From positions 1 to 53,841 of the forward strand of contig JAJQGB010000011.1 of the NCBI GenBank assembly GCA_021200775.1: a stretch of 53,841 nt of DNA, given 5' to 3'. The stretch's first letter is position 1; each line of letters begins with the position of its first letter. A model generated the notes under the pieces. That model did not search any database. It was not told where the DNA came from and worked only from the letters and a program-made list of their open reading frames with translations. Origin of the DNA: Oscillospiraceae bacterium (GTDB lineage Bacteria > Bacillota > Clostridia > Oscillospirales > Ruminococcaceae). Position numbers and translations under genes: made by a program. This document shows, piece by piece, positions 14,614-25,303 of this stretch.

Positions 14614-16125
14614 ATGGATATAAAATCTGATGAAATTGTAAAAATAATCAGCGACCGAATCAAGAACTACGAAACGAAGCTTGAACAGGTCAATGTCGGA
14701 ACCGTGGTTTCGGTAGGTGACGGCATAGCGAAGGTTTCGGGGCTCGACGGCGTCATGTACGGCGAGCTTGTTGAGTTCGAGAACGGCGCACACGGAATGG
14801 CGCAAAACCTCGAGGAGGATACCGTCTCAGTCGTCATCATGGATAACGACCAGGGAATCAAAGAGGGCGACTCGGTAAAGATTACCGGCAATGTCGTCTC
14901 CGTCCCTGTAGGTGAAGCTCTTATCGGAAGAGTTGTAAACGCTTTGGGACAACCGATTGACGGAAAAGGTCCCATAGAGACTACTGAAACAAGACCTATT
15001 GAGTCTCCTGCACCCGGCATTATCGACCGTGAGCCGGTAACGGTGCCTTTACAGACTGGTATCAAAGCCATCGACTCGATGATTCCTATCGGACGTGGAC
15101 AGCGTGAACTTATCATCGGCGACCGCCAGACAGGTAAGACCACAATAGCGACCGACACCATCCTCAACCAGAAGGGCAAGGGAGTTATCTGTGTTTACGT
15201 TGCAGTCGGCTTAAAGCGTTCGACCGTTGCACAGGTTGTAAAGAACCTCACTGACGGTGGAGCTATGGATTATACAATAGTCGTTTCCGCAACCGCTTCG
15301 GAACTTCCGACAATGCAGTATATCGCACCCTATAGCGGCTGTGCTATGGGCGAGTACTTCATGTATAACGGCAAGGATGTTCTTGTCGTATATGACGATT
15401 TAAGTAAGCACGCAGTTGCCTACAGAACAATATCGCTTCTCATCCGCCGCCCGCCGGGACGTGAAGCATACCCCGGAGATGTTTTCTATCTCCATTCGAG
15501 ACTTCTCGAAAGAGCGGCGCATTTGTCCAAAGAAAAAGGCGGAGGAAGCATGACAGCTCTTCCGATAATCGAAACACAGGCGGGAGACGTTTCCGCATAT
15601 ATACCCACTAACGTAATTTCAATCACCGACGGTCAGATTTACCTCGAAACCGAGCTCTTCAACGCAGGCGTAATGCCGGCTATCAACCCGGGTATTTCGG
15701 TATCCCGTGTCGGTGGCAACGCCCAGATTAAGGCGATGAAGAAGGTTTCGGGTTCACTGAAGCTGATTTATTCGCAGTACCGTGAATTGCAGAGCTTCGC
15801 TCAGTTCAGCTCCGACCTCGATGCCGACACGAAATCCCAGCTCGATTTGGGCGAAAGAATCGTCGCAGTCTTAAAGCAGAAGAACAACAATCCTATCGAC
15901 GTAGCCCAGCAGGTCTGCATCTTCTATGCCACAACAAACGGCTACCTGAAGAATATCCCGGTCGAGAAGATTCCCGACTATGAGGCAGATTTGCAGGAGC
16001 ATATGCTCAATCATCATAATGGCGTTTTGGAGGCTATTCGCTCAACCGGCAAGCTTGAACCGGAGACGGAAACCGAGCTCAAAACAGCACTTGAAGAATT
16101 GGCGGTAAGGTACGTCACTGAATAA
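14614..16125 (+). CDS. atpA: F1Fo ATP synthase subunit alpha
   Basis: The non-catalytic nucleotide-binding subunit, 503 residues, the normal length. The P-loop GDRQTGKT is at 169-176. Signature segments include [22 protein letters not shown] in the N-terminal barrel, the [16 protein letters not shown] region, [17 protein letters not shown] and the ATP synthase alpha/beta signature near [14 protein letters not shown] (about 352-365) carrying the arginine-finger region. It is 18 nt from atpH with AAGGAAG upstream. Confidence 0.98.
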   Translation: MDIKSDEIVKIISDRIKNYETKLEQVNVGTVVSVGDGIAKVSGLDGVMYGELVEFENGAHGMAQNLEEDTVSVVIMDNDQGIKEGDSVKITGNVVSVPVGEALIGRVVNALGQPIDGKGPIETTETRPIESPAPGIIDREPVTVPLQTGIKAIDSMIPIGRGQRELIIGDRQTGKTTIATDTILNQKGKGVICVYVAVGLKRSTVAQVVKNLTDGGAMDYTIVVSATASELPTMQYIAPYSGCAMGEYFMYNGKDVLVVYDDLSKHAVAYRTISLLIRRPPGREAYPGDVFYLHSRLLERAAHLSKEKGGGSMTALPIIETQAGDVSAYIPTNVISITDGQIYLETELFNAGVMPAINPGISVSRVGGNAQIKAMKKVSGSLKLIYSQYRELQSFAQFSSDLDADTKSQLDLGERIVAVLKQKNNNPIDVAQQVCIFYATTNGYLKNIPVEKIPDYEADLQEHMLNHHNGVLEAIRSTGKLEPETETELKTALEELAVRYVTE

Positions 16126-16136
16126 GGAGACATCTA

Positions 16137-16979
16137 ATGTCATCAGCAACGGCAAAGGGCATAAAAACCCGAATCAACAGCCTAAAAAAGACGGAGCAGA
16201 TAACCAAGGCAATGGAAATGGTTGCGGCGTCAAAGCTCAACCATGCACAGGCTCAGGTTCTGAATTCCCGCCCATACTTTGAGATTCTCTTTTCGACGAT
16301 AAGCAACATCGCCGCTTCCGAAAGCGATTTATCTTCACCCTATCTCAAAAAGAGAGATGTAAAGAAGTCGGTCTATGTCGTCATTGCCGGTGACCGAGGA
16401 CTTGCGGGAGGATATAACCACAACATCCTCAAAATGTGCCTTGCCGAAATTGAGGCGAAAGACGCTGTGGTTCTCCCAATTGGCAACAAGGCGGTCGAGT
16501 ACTTCAAGCTTCGGGGAGCCAACATTCTCACCGAGAATTATACTCTTGCCGAGGGCGTAGGAGTGGGCGACTGCTTCTCGATTGCGAAGACACTCTGCAA
16601 GGGCTTCCGTAACGGCGAATATGACGAAATCTGCGTCGGATACACGAACTTCGTTTCCGTTCTTTCGCAGACTCCGGCGGTGCTTCCTCTTCTTCCCTTG
16701 AAGGGCTACGAGAAGGGAAAGACCACCCAGTCGGACATCTTGTATGAGCCGAGCAGTGCTGAAGCGTTCGACGCAATTATCCCGGAATATTTGGGAGGAG
16801 TTCTCTATGGTTGCCTCTGCGAGAGCAGAGCCGCCGAGCAAGCCGCAAGGCGTACAGCAATGGATTCCGCCACCCAGAACGCTGAGGAAATGATAGACGA
16901 TTTAAGCCTGAAATATAACCAGATAAGGCAGACGGCGATTACCAATGAAATCATAGAAATAGTAGCAGGATCACAATAA
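16137..16979 (+). CDS. atpG: F1Fo ATP synthase subunit gamma
   Basis: The central rotor shaft, 280 residues. N-terminal GIKTRINSLKKTEQITKAMEMVAASKL and C-terminal ASRTAMDSATQN-like (here AARRTAMDSATQNAEEMIDDL) helices form the coiled-coil axle. The middle VIAGDRGLAGGYNHNIL is the conserved Rossmann-like domain motif. It is 11 nt from atpA. Its TAA stop (16977-16979) directly abuts a repeat element separating it from atpD. Confidence 0.96.
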   Translation: MSSATAKGIKTRINSLKKTEQITKAMEMVAASKLNHAQAQVLNSRPYFEILFSTISNIAASESDLSSPYLKKRDVKKSVYVVIAGDRGLAGGYNHNILKMCLAEIEAKDAVVLPIGNKAVEYFKLRGANILTENYTLAEGVGVGDCFSIAKTLCKGFRNGEYDEICVGYTNFVSVLSQTPAVLPLLPLKGYEKGKTTQSDILYEPSSAEAFDAIIPEYLGGVLYGCLCESRAAEQAARRTAMDSATQNAEEMIDDLSLKYNQIRQTAITNEIIEIVAGSQ

Positions 16980-18965
<1,986 letters not shown>

Positions 18966-18972
18966 ATAAAAG

Positions 18973-19002
18973 TCCCGCAAGAAAATTTTTGCGGGATTTT
19001 TT
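18973..19002 (+). terminator. ATP synthase operon terminator
   Basis: TCCCGCAA pairs with TTGCGGGA around GAAAATTT, followed by six T. Confidence 0.93.
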
Positions 19003-19053
19003 AGAAATGATGCAATAATTCGGGCACATAATTTGTATTATAAGTAGGAACAG

Positions 19054-19143
19054 TGTAGGGGCGAATCTACAGGTAGCGAAGCTACCTGCCCGCCCGAACA
19101 AAGATATCAGCACCACAACGGGCGGATGATATCCGCCCCTACA
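19054..19143 (+). repeat. TGTAGGGGCG-ended palindromic repeat (MITE-like)
   Basis: A perfect 10-bp terminal inverted repeat, TGTAGGGGCG (19054-19063) and CGCCCCTACA (19134-19143), encloses two perfect hairpins: CAGGTAGC-GAA-GCTACCTG (19070-19088) and GGGCGGAT/ATCCGCCC (19120-19138). It lies 22 nt before the lipoprotein gene. A related half-palindrome CGGATATCATCCG occurs at 51911-51923. Confidence 0.8.
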
Positions 19144-19164
19144 GAAAAGAAAGGAGCGTTTTTT

Positions 19165-20772
19165 ATGAAAAGAATTATACTGATATTAACCTGCCTCGCA
19201 ATTCTTTTAACACTTGCCGGTTGTGCGGGAGTTAACGTAAGCGACTTCGTTGAAACCAACTACAGCGATTCACACGAAACTGAAGCCAAGGAGCCCGTTT
19301 CCGAAGTCTCAAATCCGCTTCTTAATGCCGATTTGAGCGCCTGCACAGTCACCGTCACGAGAAGGTTCGACGTTCAGGCTCTTAACGACCCGATTGCTCT
19401 TGAAGGCGATGAGCTTGCGGAGTTCGTAAGCACTCTTGAAAGCGCCGAAATCGCTGAAGAGCCGGTGGAGCTCGAAGACTTCGATGCGGATTCCATAGTC
19501 ACTCACTATACTGTGACTCTTTCTGACGGCATCGAGCTTGAACTGAGCTACTACGAATCGAGCCACTGGAACTACTCCACAGCGGTCTACGACCCCGACT
19601 ACTATTTAGTCATAAATGGCGAGCTGTTCACGATTGACGAGGAGAGCATTAATACGCTTGAAAGTTACTACCGTAATATTTATTCTGAAGATTACACCCT
19701 CCACGAGATTTGCTATGCCGAATACAAGCATGATTCGGGCGAATGGAGCGACGTCTGCTACAGCCAGGCGAGAAACTGGATTCTCGGTAACGCCTACCTA
19801 ATCGCAAACCCCGGTGATTATAGCTATTATTCCGGCGATTGGTCGGAAAGGCGGGAAAGAGAAAAAGCTGAGATGGATGAGATTCTATCCACCATCGATG
19901 ACATTCTCCCGTATGTCCTCCGGGACGACGGTACCGTCAACGAAGACAGATTTGTCAACGACGGCGAGATGGTTCCCTATAAAATCGATGAACCCATAAA
20001 CCCGCTTCTTGAAGCCGATTTTGAAGATTGTACTGTCTACGTCGAGCGAAACAAAGCCGGCGACCCTCAGATTGAAATGGACGAAGAGACAAAGAGTGAG
20101 TTCTTAGAGCTTCTCATGACCCTTGAAATGGACGAGACCCCGACGGTCGATGATAATATGTATGCTGGTGGCGAGTATCTTCCAAGATATACGATTGCTT
20201 TTTCGGACGGTTCGGAGTATCTTATCTACTTCATGGCGGTTTCCGTTCCTGTCGGCAACAACATTTACGGCGACGCCCGCTATATCGTCATTGGCGACTA
20301 TAAGTACTGCATACCATATGAGGATTTCTCGTCCGGCTTGGTGGATGAGATTGAGAGCTATTACGATACGCAGTACCTGATTGACTCCTCGCTGGATGAG
20401 TTCTGTGAAATCATGAGCAGTTGTGCGAACGTCGCCCCCGGAACCGCAGGAAGCTCGCTTCGTTCAGTTTCAGCCGCCGGAAGCCTTCTCGACTGGGCAG
20501 AGTTCCGCCGGTATATTCTCACCGAGAACGCTGTAACCGCACTTCTTGAAGAGTGGCAGGAAAACTCCGAGGATTTCGACTGGCAGTTCGAGTGCCTCAA
20601 AGAAAGCTGGGAATCGGTAGCGGGTTCAATCGAAGAAATAATCTCCGACCCGACGGATGAGTCGCTTTCAGGGCTCCTTGATGATTCCGGCTACACGTTA
20701 CAATATGACGAATACGACGAAGAAATAGCCGAGATGATAATCTCAGCAATAGAGAATTTCATCGCACAGTAA
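19165..20772 (+). CDS. Secreted lipoprotein of unknown function with an internal duplication
   Basis: A 535-residue predicted lipoprotein: basic start MKR, hydrophobic segment and lipobox LAGC (Cys20). The mature part is acidic and rich in Tyr, Ser and Asp. Two related units follow, starting NPLLNADLSACTVTV at Asn50 and NPLLEADFEDCTVYV at Asn279. Each runs through an 'ExLELLxTLE-like' segment, a 'xYTxxxSDGxEL' strand, a 'Y-x-V-I-x-G-x-x-x-x-I' strand and an 'ESYY' helix. A separate C-terminal helical region (about 420-535) ends the protein. I recognise no family; the paired units suggest a ligand- or wall-binding module. AAAGGAG precedes ATG 19165. It is monocistronic. Confidence 0.8.
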   Translation: MKRIILILTCLAILLTLAGCAGVNVSDFVETNYSDSHETEAKEPVSEVSNPLLNADLSACTVTVTRRFDVQALNDPIALEGDELAEFVSTLESAEIAEEPVELEDFDADSIVTHYTVTLSDGIELELSYYESSHWNYSTAVYDPDYYLVINGELFTIDEESINTLESYYRNIYSEDYTLHEICYAEYKHDSGEWSDVCYSQARNWILGNAYLIANPGDYSYYSGDWSERREREKAEMDEILSTIDDILPYVLRDDGTVNEDRFVNDGEMVPYKIDEPINPLLEADFEDCTVYVERNKAGDPQIEMDEETKSEFLELLMTLEMDETPTVDDNMYAGGEYLPRYTIAFSDGSEYLIYFMAVSVPVGNNIYGDARYIVIGDYKYCIPYEDFSSGLVDEIESYYDTQYLIDSSLDEFCEIMSSCANVAPGTAGSSLRSVSAAGSLLDWAEFRRYILTENAVTALLEEWQENSEDFDWQFECLKESWESVAGSIEEIISDPTDESLSGLLDDSGYTLQYDEYDEEIAEMIISAIENFIAQ

Positions 20773-20779
20773 AAAAACA

Positions 20780-20813
20780 ACCGTAGGGCGAAATCCTTAC
20801 GGTTGATTTCTTT
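20780..20813 (+). terminator. Terminator of the lipoprotein gene
   Basis: CAACCGTAGGG pairs with TCCTTACGGTTG (imperfect next to the loop), followed by ATTTCTTT. It converges on the end of the minus-strand activase gene. Confidence 0.75.
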
Positions 20814-20814
20814 A

Positions 20815-23800
20815 TCATTGTACATTGTACATTGTACATTGTACATTTTTATTGACTGCTTTCTGCGCCGAAGTGAGCATCAGTTTGATTCTGTTGAACT
20901 GATTTACCTCCGACGCTCCGGGGTCGTAGTCGACTGCGACTATGTTCGCTTCGGGATAGTGCTTCTTCAAAGCCTTGATTGCTCCCTTGCCGACGACGTG
21001 GTTCGGAAGACATGCGAACGGCTGAATACATACGATGTTCGGTACACCCATTTCGATGAGCTCCGCCATTTCACCGGTTAAAAGCCATCCTTCGCCGTAC
21101 TGGTTTCCGATTGAGATAACCGGCTTCGCAAGCTCGGCGACGTGCCTTATGTCGCTCGGAGCCTCAAAGCGTTTGCTCTTTTCAAGGGCGTCGGTTGCGG
21201 GTTTGCGGAGCATCTTAATCGCCTTGATACCCGCTTCGTTCACAAACTGCGAACGATAGGGAGTGCCGAGGTACTTGTGCTTGTAAACCGCATTGTAGAG
21301 GCTGTAGTTCATGAAGTCCATGAGGTCGGGGACAACCGCCTCTGCGCCTTCGCTTTCGAGCAAATCTACCAAGTGATTATTGGCAAGCGGCATGTACTTG
21401 ACTAGAATTTCGCCGACAATGCCGACACGAGGTTTGACGATAGTCGGGTCAAGCGGCAGGTTGTCGAAAGCATCTACAATGCCCTGGCATACCTTCTTAT
21501 ATGACATCCCGTTTTCGTTGTCAATAAGGGAGTCAATGGCAATCTTCTGCCACTTGTCGTGGAGCTTGTTCGCAGAACCGTCTTCGAGCTCATACGGTCT
21601 CGTTCGATAAAGGCACCTCATGAACAGGTCGCCATAGACGATAGCCTTTGCCATATCGAGAAGGAAAGGAACCGTAATCTTGAAGCCTTCGTTCGTCTCC
21701 ATTCCGTTTGCGTTAAGAGAAATAACCGGGATGTGCCCGAGATTTACTTTTTCGAGAGCACGCCGAATAAATCCGACATAGTTGCTCGCTCTGCAACATC
21801 CGCCCGTCTGGGTCATGATGATTGCGAGATGGTCGGTGTCATACTTTCCGGAAAGCACCGCCTCCATAATCTGCCCGACAACGGTTATCGACGGGAAGCA
21901 GGCGTCGTTGTTGACGAACTTCAAGCCCATATCGATAGCCGAACGGTTGTCGTTGTCCAAAACCACAAGGTTGTAGCCATGCTTCTTCGCTACCGGTTCT
22001 ATTATGTCGAAGTGAATCGGGCTCATCTGAGGAGCGATGATGGTGTAGCCTTCTTCACGCATCTTCTTCGTGAATGTGGCACGGTTGTATGCGGCAGTGC
22101 GTGGGATAGCCTTGATTCCGCTTCTGTCACGCTGGTTCATCGCCGAAAGAAGACTTCTTATTCTTATTCTTGCGGCGCCCAGGTTCGAGACTTCGTCTAT
22201 TTTAAGAACGGTGTAGAGCTTGTTCGAGCCGTTGAGGATTTCCTGAACCTGGTCAGTAGTGACAGCGTCGAGTCCGCAACCGAAGGAATTGAGCTGGATA
22301 AGTTCCAAATCGTCCCGGTTTCTTATGTACTCAGCGGCGGCATAGAGCCGTGAGTGGAAGACCCACTGGTCGTTCGACCGAAGCGGGCTGTCAGTCATAA
22401 AGTCGTTCGGAAGGCTGTCCTCAGTGAGAACTGCCAAGCCGTAGGAGGCAATCATCTCTGGGATTCCGTGGTTTATCTCCGGGTCGACGTGATAGGGACG
22501 CCCTGCAAGAACAATGCCCTTGCGGTGGTTGTCCTCCATCCATTTTAAGATCTCAGCGCCCTTGGCTCGGATGTCAGCTTTAGCCTTGTGCTGTTCTTCC
22601 CATGCCTCGTGGACGGCGGCTCTTACTTCCTTTTCGGAAATATTCCACTCCTCTTTGCAGACCGCAACCAATCTGTCAGCGGCGGTCTTCTCACTCGTGA
22701 AGGCGATGAACGGACGAATAAGCCGGACGTCTCCGTCGATAACTCCTTCGACGTTGTTCTTTAAATTCTCGGGATAGGAGATAACGATGGGGCAGTTGTA
22801 GTGATTCTGCGCCGTCTTCGACTCCATGTGCTCATAGAATACGCACGGGTGGAAGATGGTCTTGATGCCATTGTCAATAAGCCACTGAACGTGCCCGTGA
22901 GAAAGCTTCGCCGGGTAACATTCGGATTCCGATGGTATACTCTCCATTCCGAGTTCATATATCTTGTGACTTGATTTTGGCGAAAGCTCCACTCTGAACC
23001 CGAGCTTTGTGAAGAAAGTCGCCCAGAACGGGTAGTTTTCGTAGATGTTAAGTACTCTCGGGATTCCGATAACGCCACGAGTCGGGTTTTCAAGCGGTTC
23101 GTAGCCGAAAATCCTTTCGTACTTGTATTCCATCATGTTGGGACCCTTGTCGGTGGAAGCCGTGTTCCCAAGTCCCTTTTCACAGCGGTTTCCGGTGATG
23201 TGTCGACGTCCGCCTGAGAAGGTGTTTATTGTGAGCATACAGCTGTTCGAACATCCACGGCAATGTGTGGTCGCAGTCTTGTATGTAAGATTCTCGATTT
23301 CCGAGATAGGAAGCATCGAGCTCTCGCCGCCATCGTAGCGGTCTTTTGCGATAAGAGCCGCACCGAACGCACCCATGATTCCTGCAATGTCCGGGCAGAT
23401 TGCGTCCGCACCGGAAATCTTCTCGAAAGCCCTGAGAACCGCCTTGTTCATGAATGTTCCGCCCTGAACTACTACACTGGAACCGAGTTCCTGTGCGCTC
23501 GAAAGCTTGATAACCTTGAAAAGTGCATTCTTGATGACTGAGTAGGCGAGACCCGCCGAGATGTCTTCAACTGTAGCGCCTTCCTTTTGCGCCTGCTTTA
23601 CATTCGAGTTCATGAAGACTGTGCATCTTGTGCCCAAGTCAATCGGGTGCTTCGCATAAAGAGCCTTATCGGCAAATTCCTGAGCAGTGTAGCCCAAGGA
23701 CTGCGCAAAATTCTCGATAAACGAGCCGCAACCGGAAGAGCAGGCTTCGTTAAGAAGAATAGTGTCAACCGAGCCGTCTTTAAGCTTTATGCACTTCATG

Positions 23801-25068
23801 TCCTGTCCGCCGATGTCTAAAACGCAGTCGACGTCCGGGTTAAAGAACGCCGCCGCAGTGGTGTGCGCAATCGTCTCGACTTCGCCGTCGTCGAGGTTGA
23901 AGGCGGATTTAAGGAGCGATTCGCCGTAGCCGGTCGAGCAAGCTCTGACAATTTTCGCACCCTCCGGCATGTGCTTACCCATATCCGAAACAGCTTCGAT
24001 AGAGCTCTTGACGGGCGAGCCCTGATTTGATGTATAGTATGAATAGAGGAGCTGACCCTCTTCGCCGATGAGGGCGATTTTCGTCGTGGTCGAGCCGGCA
24101 TCTATTCCCAAATAGCAATTTCCTCTGTAGTCTTCAAGCTTTTCTTTCTTGACTACTGCCTTAGCGTGTCTGTCGGTGAACTCTCTAAAATCTTCCTCAT
24201 CTTTAAATAACGGGTCGAGTCTTTTGAGCTCAAACGCCATTTCGATTCCGGATTTGAGTCTTTCGATTAAAACGTCCGGGTCGGTGAGGACTTCGTCGCC
24301 TGCTTCAAGAGCCGCACCCATAGCGGCAAAGAGGTGCGAATTGTCCGGGTCGACGACATTTTCGGGAGTGAGTTTAAGAGTTCTTATAAACGCCTTTTTT
24401 AGCTCCGGAAGGAAGTGCAAAGGTCCTCCCAGGAACGCAACGCATCCTCTTATCGGCTTTCCGCAGGCAAGACCGGAGATGGTCTGGGTAACAACTGCCT
24501 GGAAGATGGAAGCCGCCAAATCCTCCTTCGCCGCACCTTCGTTGATAAGCGGCTGGATGTCCGTTTTAGCGAAAACTCCGCACCGGGCGGCAATGGGGTA
24601 TAGTCTCTGATAATTTGCGGCAAGATTATTAAGACCCTCCGCATCGGTTTGCAGAAGTGCCGCCATCTGGTCTATAAACGAGCCGGTTCCGCCGGCGCAA
24701 ACGCCGTTCATTCTCTCTTCAAGTCCGCCCTTGAAGTAGATAATCTTTGCATCCTCGCCGCCAAGCTCGATTGCGACGTCCGTCTGAGGAGCGACAAGTT
24801 CCAAAGCCGAAGCGACCGCCGCAACCTCCTGGACAAAGCCGATATCGAGTGCCTTGCCGAGATTTATTGAGCCGGAGCCAGTAATCTTGAGCCGAAGTTT
24901 GAAATCGCCAAGTCTTTCTTTCGCCTCAGTTAAGAGCTCGCTCATTGCAGGCTGAATCCGTGCCTGATGGCGACGGTATTCGCCAAAAATTATTTTATTG
25001 TCATCATCCAAAATGACCAGTTTTATGGTCGTGCTGCCAATGTCTATTCCTGCACGATAGATGTTCAT
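20815..25068 (-). CDS. Giant acyl-CoA dehydratase activase-type protein (BcrAD/BadFG, DUF2229, HgdB-like)
   Basis: A 1417-residue fusion related to ATP-driven activators of 2-hydroxyacyl-CoA dehydratases. Two ASKHA ATPase domains occur in tandem: the first (about 1-260) begins AGIDIGSTTIKLVILD with CAGGTGSFIDQM and ARCGVFAKTDI; the second (about 320-580) has YLGIDAGSTTTKIALI with CSSGCGSFIENFAQ and GTRCTVFMNSNV. Each supplies two Cys for a bridging [4Fe-4S] cluster. Next comes a Cys-rich CRGCSNSC linker, a DUF2229 region (GVIGIPRVLNIYENYPFWATFF, SECYPAKLSHGHV) and an HgdB-like C-terminal region with GGCCRASNYVGF. ATG 25068 follows GGAGGAGT. No dehydratase gene is nearby, so the redox partner is unknown. 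The last residues are encoded by a heptamer repeat. Confidence 0.85.
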   Translation of the reverse strand: MNIYRAGIDIGSTTIKLVILDDDNKIIFGEYRRHQARIQPAMSELLTEAKERLGDFKLRLKITGSGSINLGKALDIGFVQEVAAVASALELVAPQTDVAIELGGEDAKIIYFKGGLEERMNGVCAGGTGSFIDQMAALLQTDAEGLNNLAANYQRLYPIAARCGVFAKTDIQPLINEGAAKEDLAASIFQAVVTQTISGLACGKPIRGCVAFLGGPLHFLPELKKAFIRTLKLTPENVVDPDNSHLFAAMGAALEAGDEVLTDPDVLIERLKSGIEMAFELKRLDPLFKDEEDFREFTDRHAKAVVKKEKLEDYRGNCYLGIDAGSTTTKIALIGEEGQLLYSYYTSNQGSPVKSSIEAVSDMGKHMPEGAKIVRACSTGYGESLLKSAFNLDDGEVETIAHTTAAAFFNPDVDCVLDIGGQDMKCIKLKDGSVDTILLNEACSSGCGSFIENFAQSLGYTAQEFADKALYAKHPIDLGTRCTVFMNSNVKQAQKEGATVEDISAGLAYSVIKNALFKVIKLSSAQELGSSVVVQGGTFMNKAVLRAFEKISGADAICPDIAGIMGAFGAALIAKDRYDGGESSMLPISEIENLTYKTATTHCRGCSNSCMLTINTFSGGRRHITGNRCEKGLGNTASTDKGPNMMEYKYERIFGYEPLENPTRGVIGIPRVLNIYENYPFWATFFTKLGFRVELSPKSSHKIYELGMESIPSESECYPAKLSHGHVQWLIDNGIKTIFHPCVFYEHMESKTAQNHYNCPIVISYPENLKNNVEGVIDGDVRLIRPFIAFTSEKTAADRLVAVCKEEWNISEKEVRAAVHEAWEEQHKAKADIRAKGAEILKWMEDNHRKGIVLAGRPYHVDPEINHGIPEMIASYGLAVLTEDSLPNDFMTDSPLRSNDQWVFHSRLYAAAEYIRNRDDLELIQLNSFGCGLDAVTTDQVQEILNGSNKLYTVLKIDEVSNLGAARIRIRSLLSAMNQRDRSGIKAIPRTAAYNRATFTKKMREEGYTIIAPQMSPIHFDIIEPVAKKHGYNLVVLDNDNRSAIDMGLKFVNNDACFPSITVVGQIMEAVLSGKYDTDHLAIIMTQTGGCCRASNYVGFIRRALEKVNLGHIPVISLNANGMETNEGFKITVPFLLDMAKAIVYGDLFMRCLYRTRPYELEDGSANKLHDKWQKIAIDSLIDNENGMSYKKVCQGIVDAFDNLPLDPTIVKPRVGIVGEILVKYMPLANNHLVDLLESEGAEAVVPDLMDFMNYSLYNAVYKHKYLGTPYRSQFVNEAGIKAIKMLRKPATDALEKSKRFEAPSDIRHVAELAKPVISIGNQYGEGWLLTGEMAELIEMGVPNIVCIQPFACLPNHVVGKGAIKALKKHYPEANIVAVDYDPGASEVNQFNRIKLMLTSAQKAVNKNVQCTMYNVQ
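20818..20845 (+). repeat. Heptamer TTGTACA tandem tract
   Basis: Four perfect copies of TTGTACA, the same unit as the arms of the atpG-atpD element. Read on the minus strand it encodes the last residues of the activase (VQCTMYNVQ). Confidence 0.85.
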
Positions 25069-25149
25069 TTCCGTTGGACTCCTCCAAGTAAAAAGTGTCA
25101 TTTTAATAGGGTATAGTCATTTTCAGACAATACCCATTTTTACTATATC

Positions 25150-25178
25150 ATTATACCACGCTGTGTCGGGAAATGCAA
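25150..25178 (-). promoter_or_regulatory. Promoter of the activase gene
   Basis: On the minus strand, TTGCAT (25178-25173) and TATAAT (25155-25150) have a 17-bp spacer. An ATGGGTATTGTCTG...GACTATACCC-like imperfect inverted repeat follows in the leader. Confidence 0.7.
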
Positions 25179-25212
25179 TAGTCAAATCAAGGATTGTGGG
25201 AGCCCAAAAAAA

Positions 25213-25303
25213 GGCTCCCCTGTTAAGGGGAGCTGGCGCCGAAGGCGACTGAGGGGTGCGATTTTCACCTTCGGCGAAAATCGCGTCGCCGCAAAGCGGC
25301 GAC
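25213..25303. repeat. GGGGAGCTG-type intergenic palindromic repeat abutting the carB stop
   Basis: GGCTCCCC-TGTTA-GGGGAGCT, then a GGCGCCGAAGGCGACTGAGGGG segment, a TTTTCACC/GGCGAAAA-type hairpin and a perfect GTCGCCGC-AAA-GCGGCGAC hairpin (25285-25303). The last hairpin reaches the stop codon of carB, so it could act as the 3' hairpin of that transcript. Related copies are at 34620, 51951, 53418 and 53504. Confidence 0.75.

Noticed and set aside
21559-22353. A 264-codon plus-strand ORF inside the activase gene
   Set aside because: It is antisense to conserved activase domains and lacks a ribosome site or family features.
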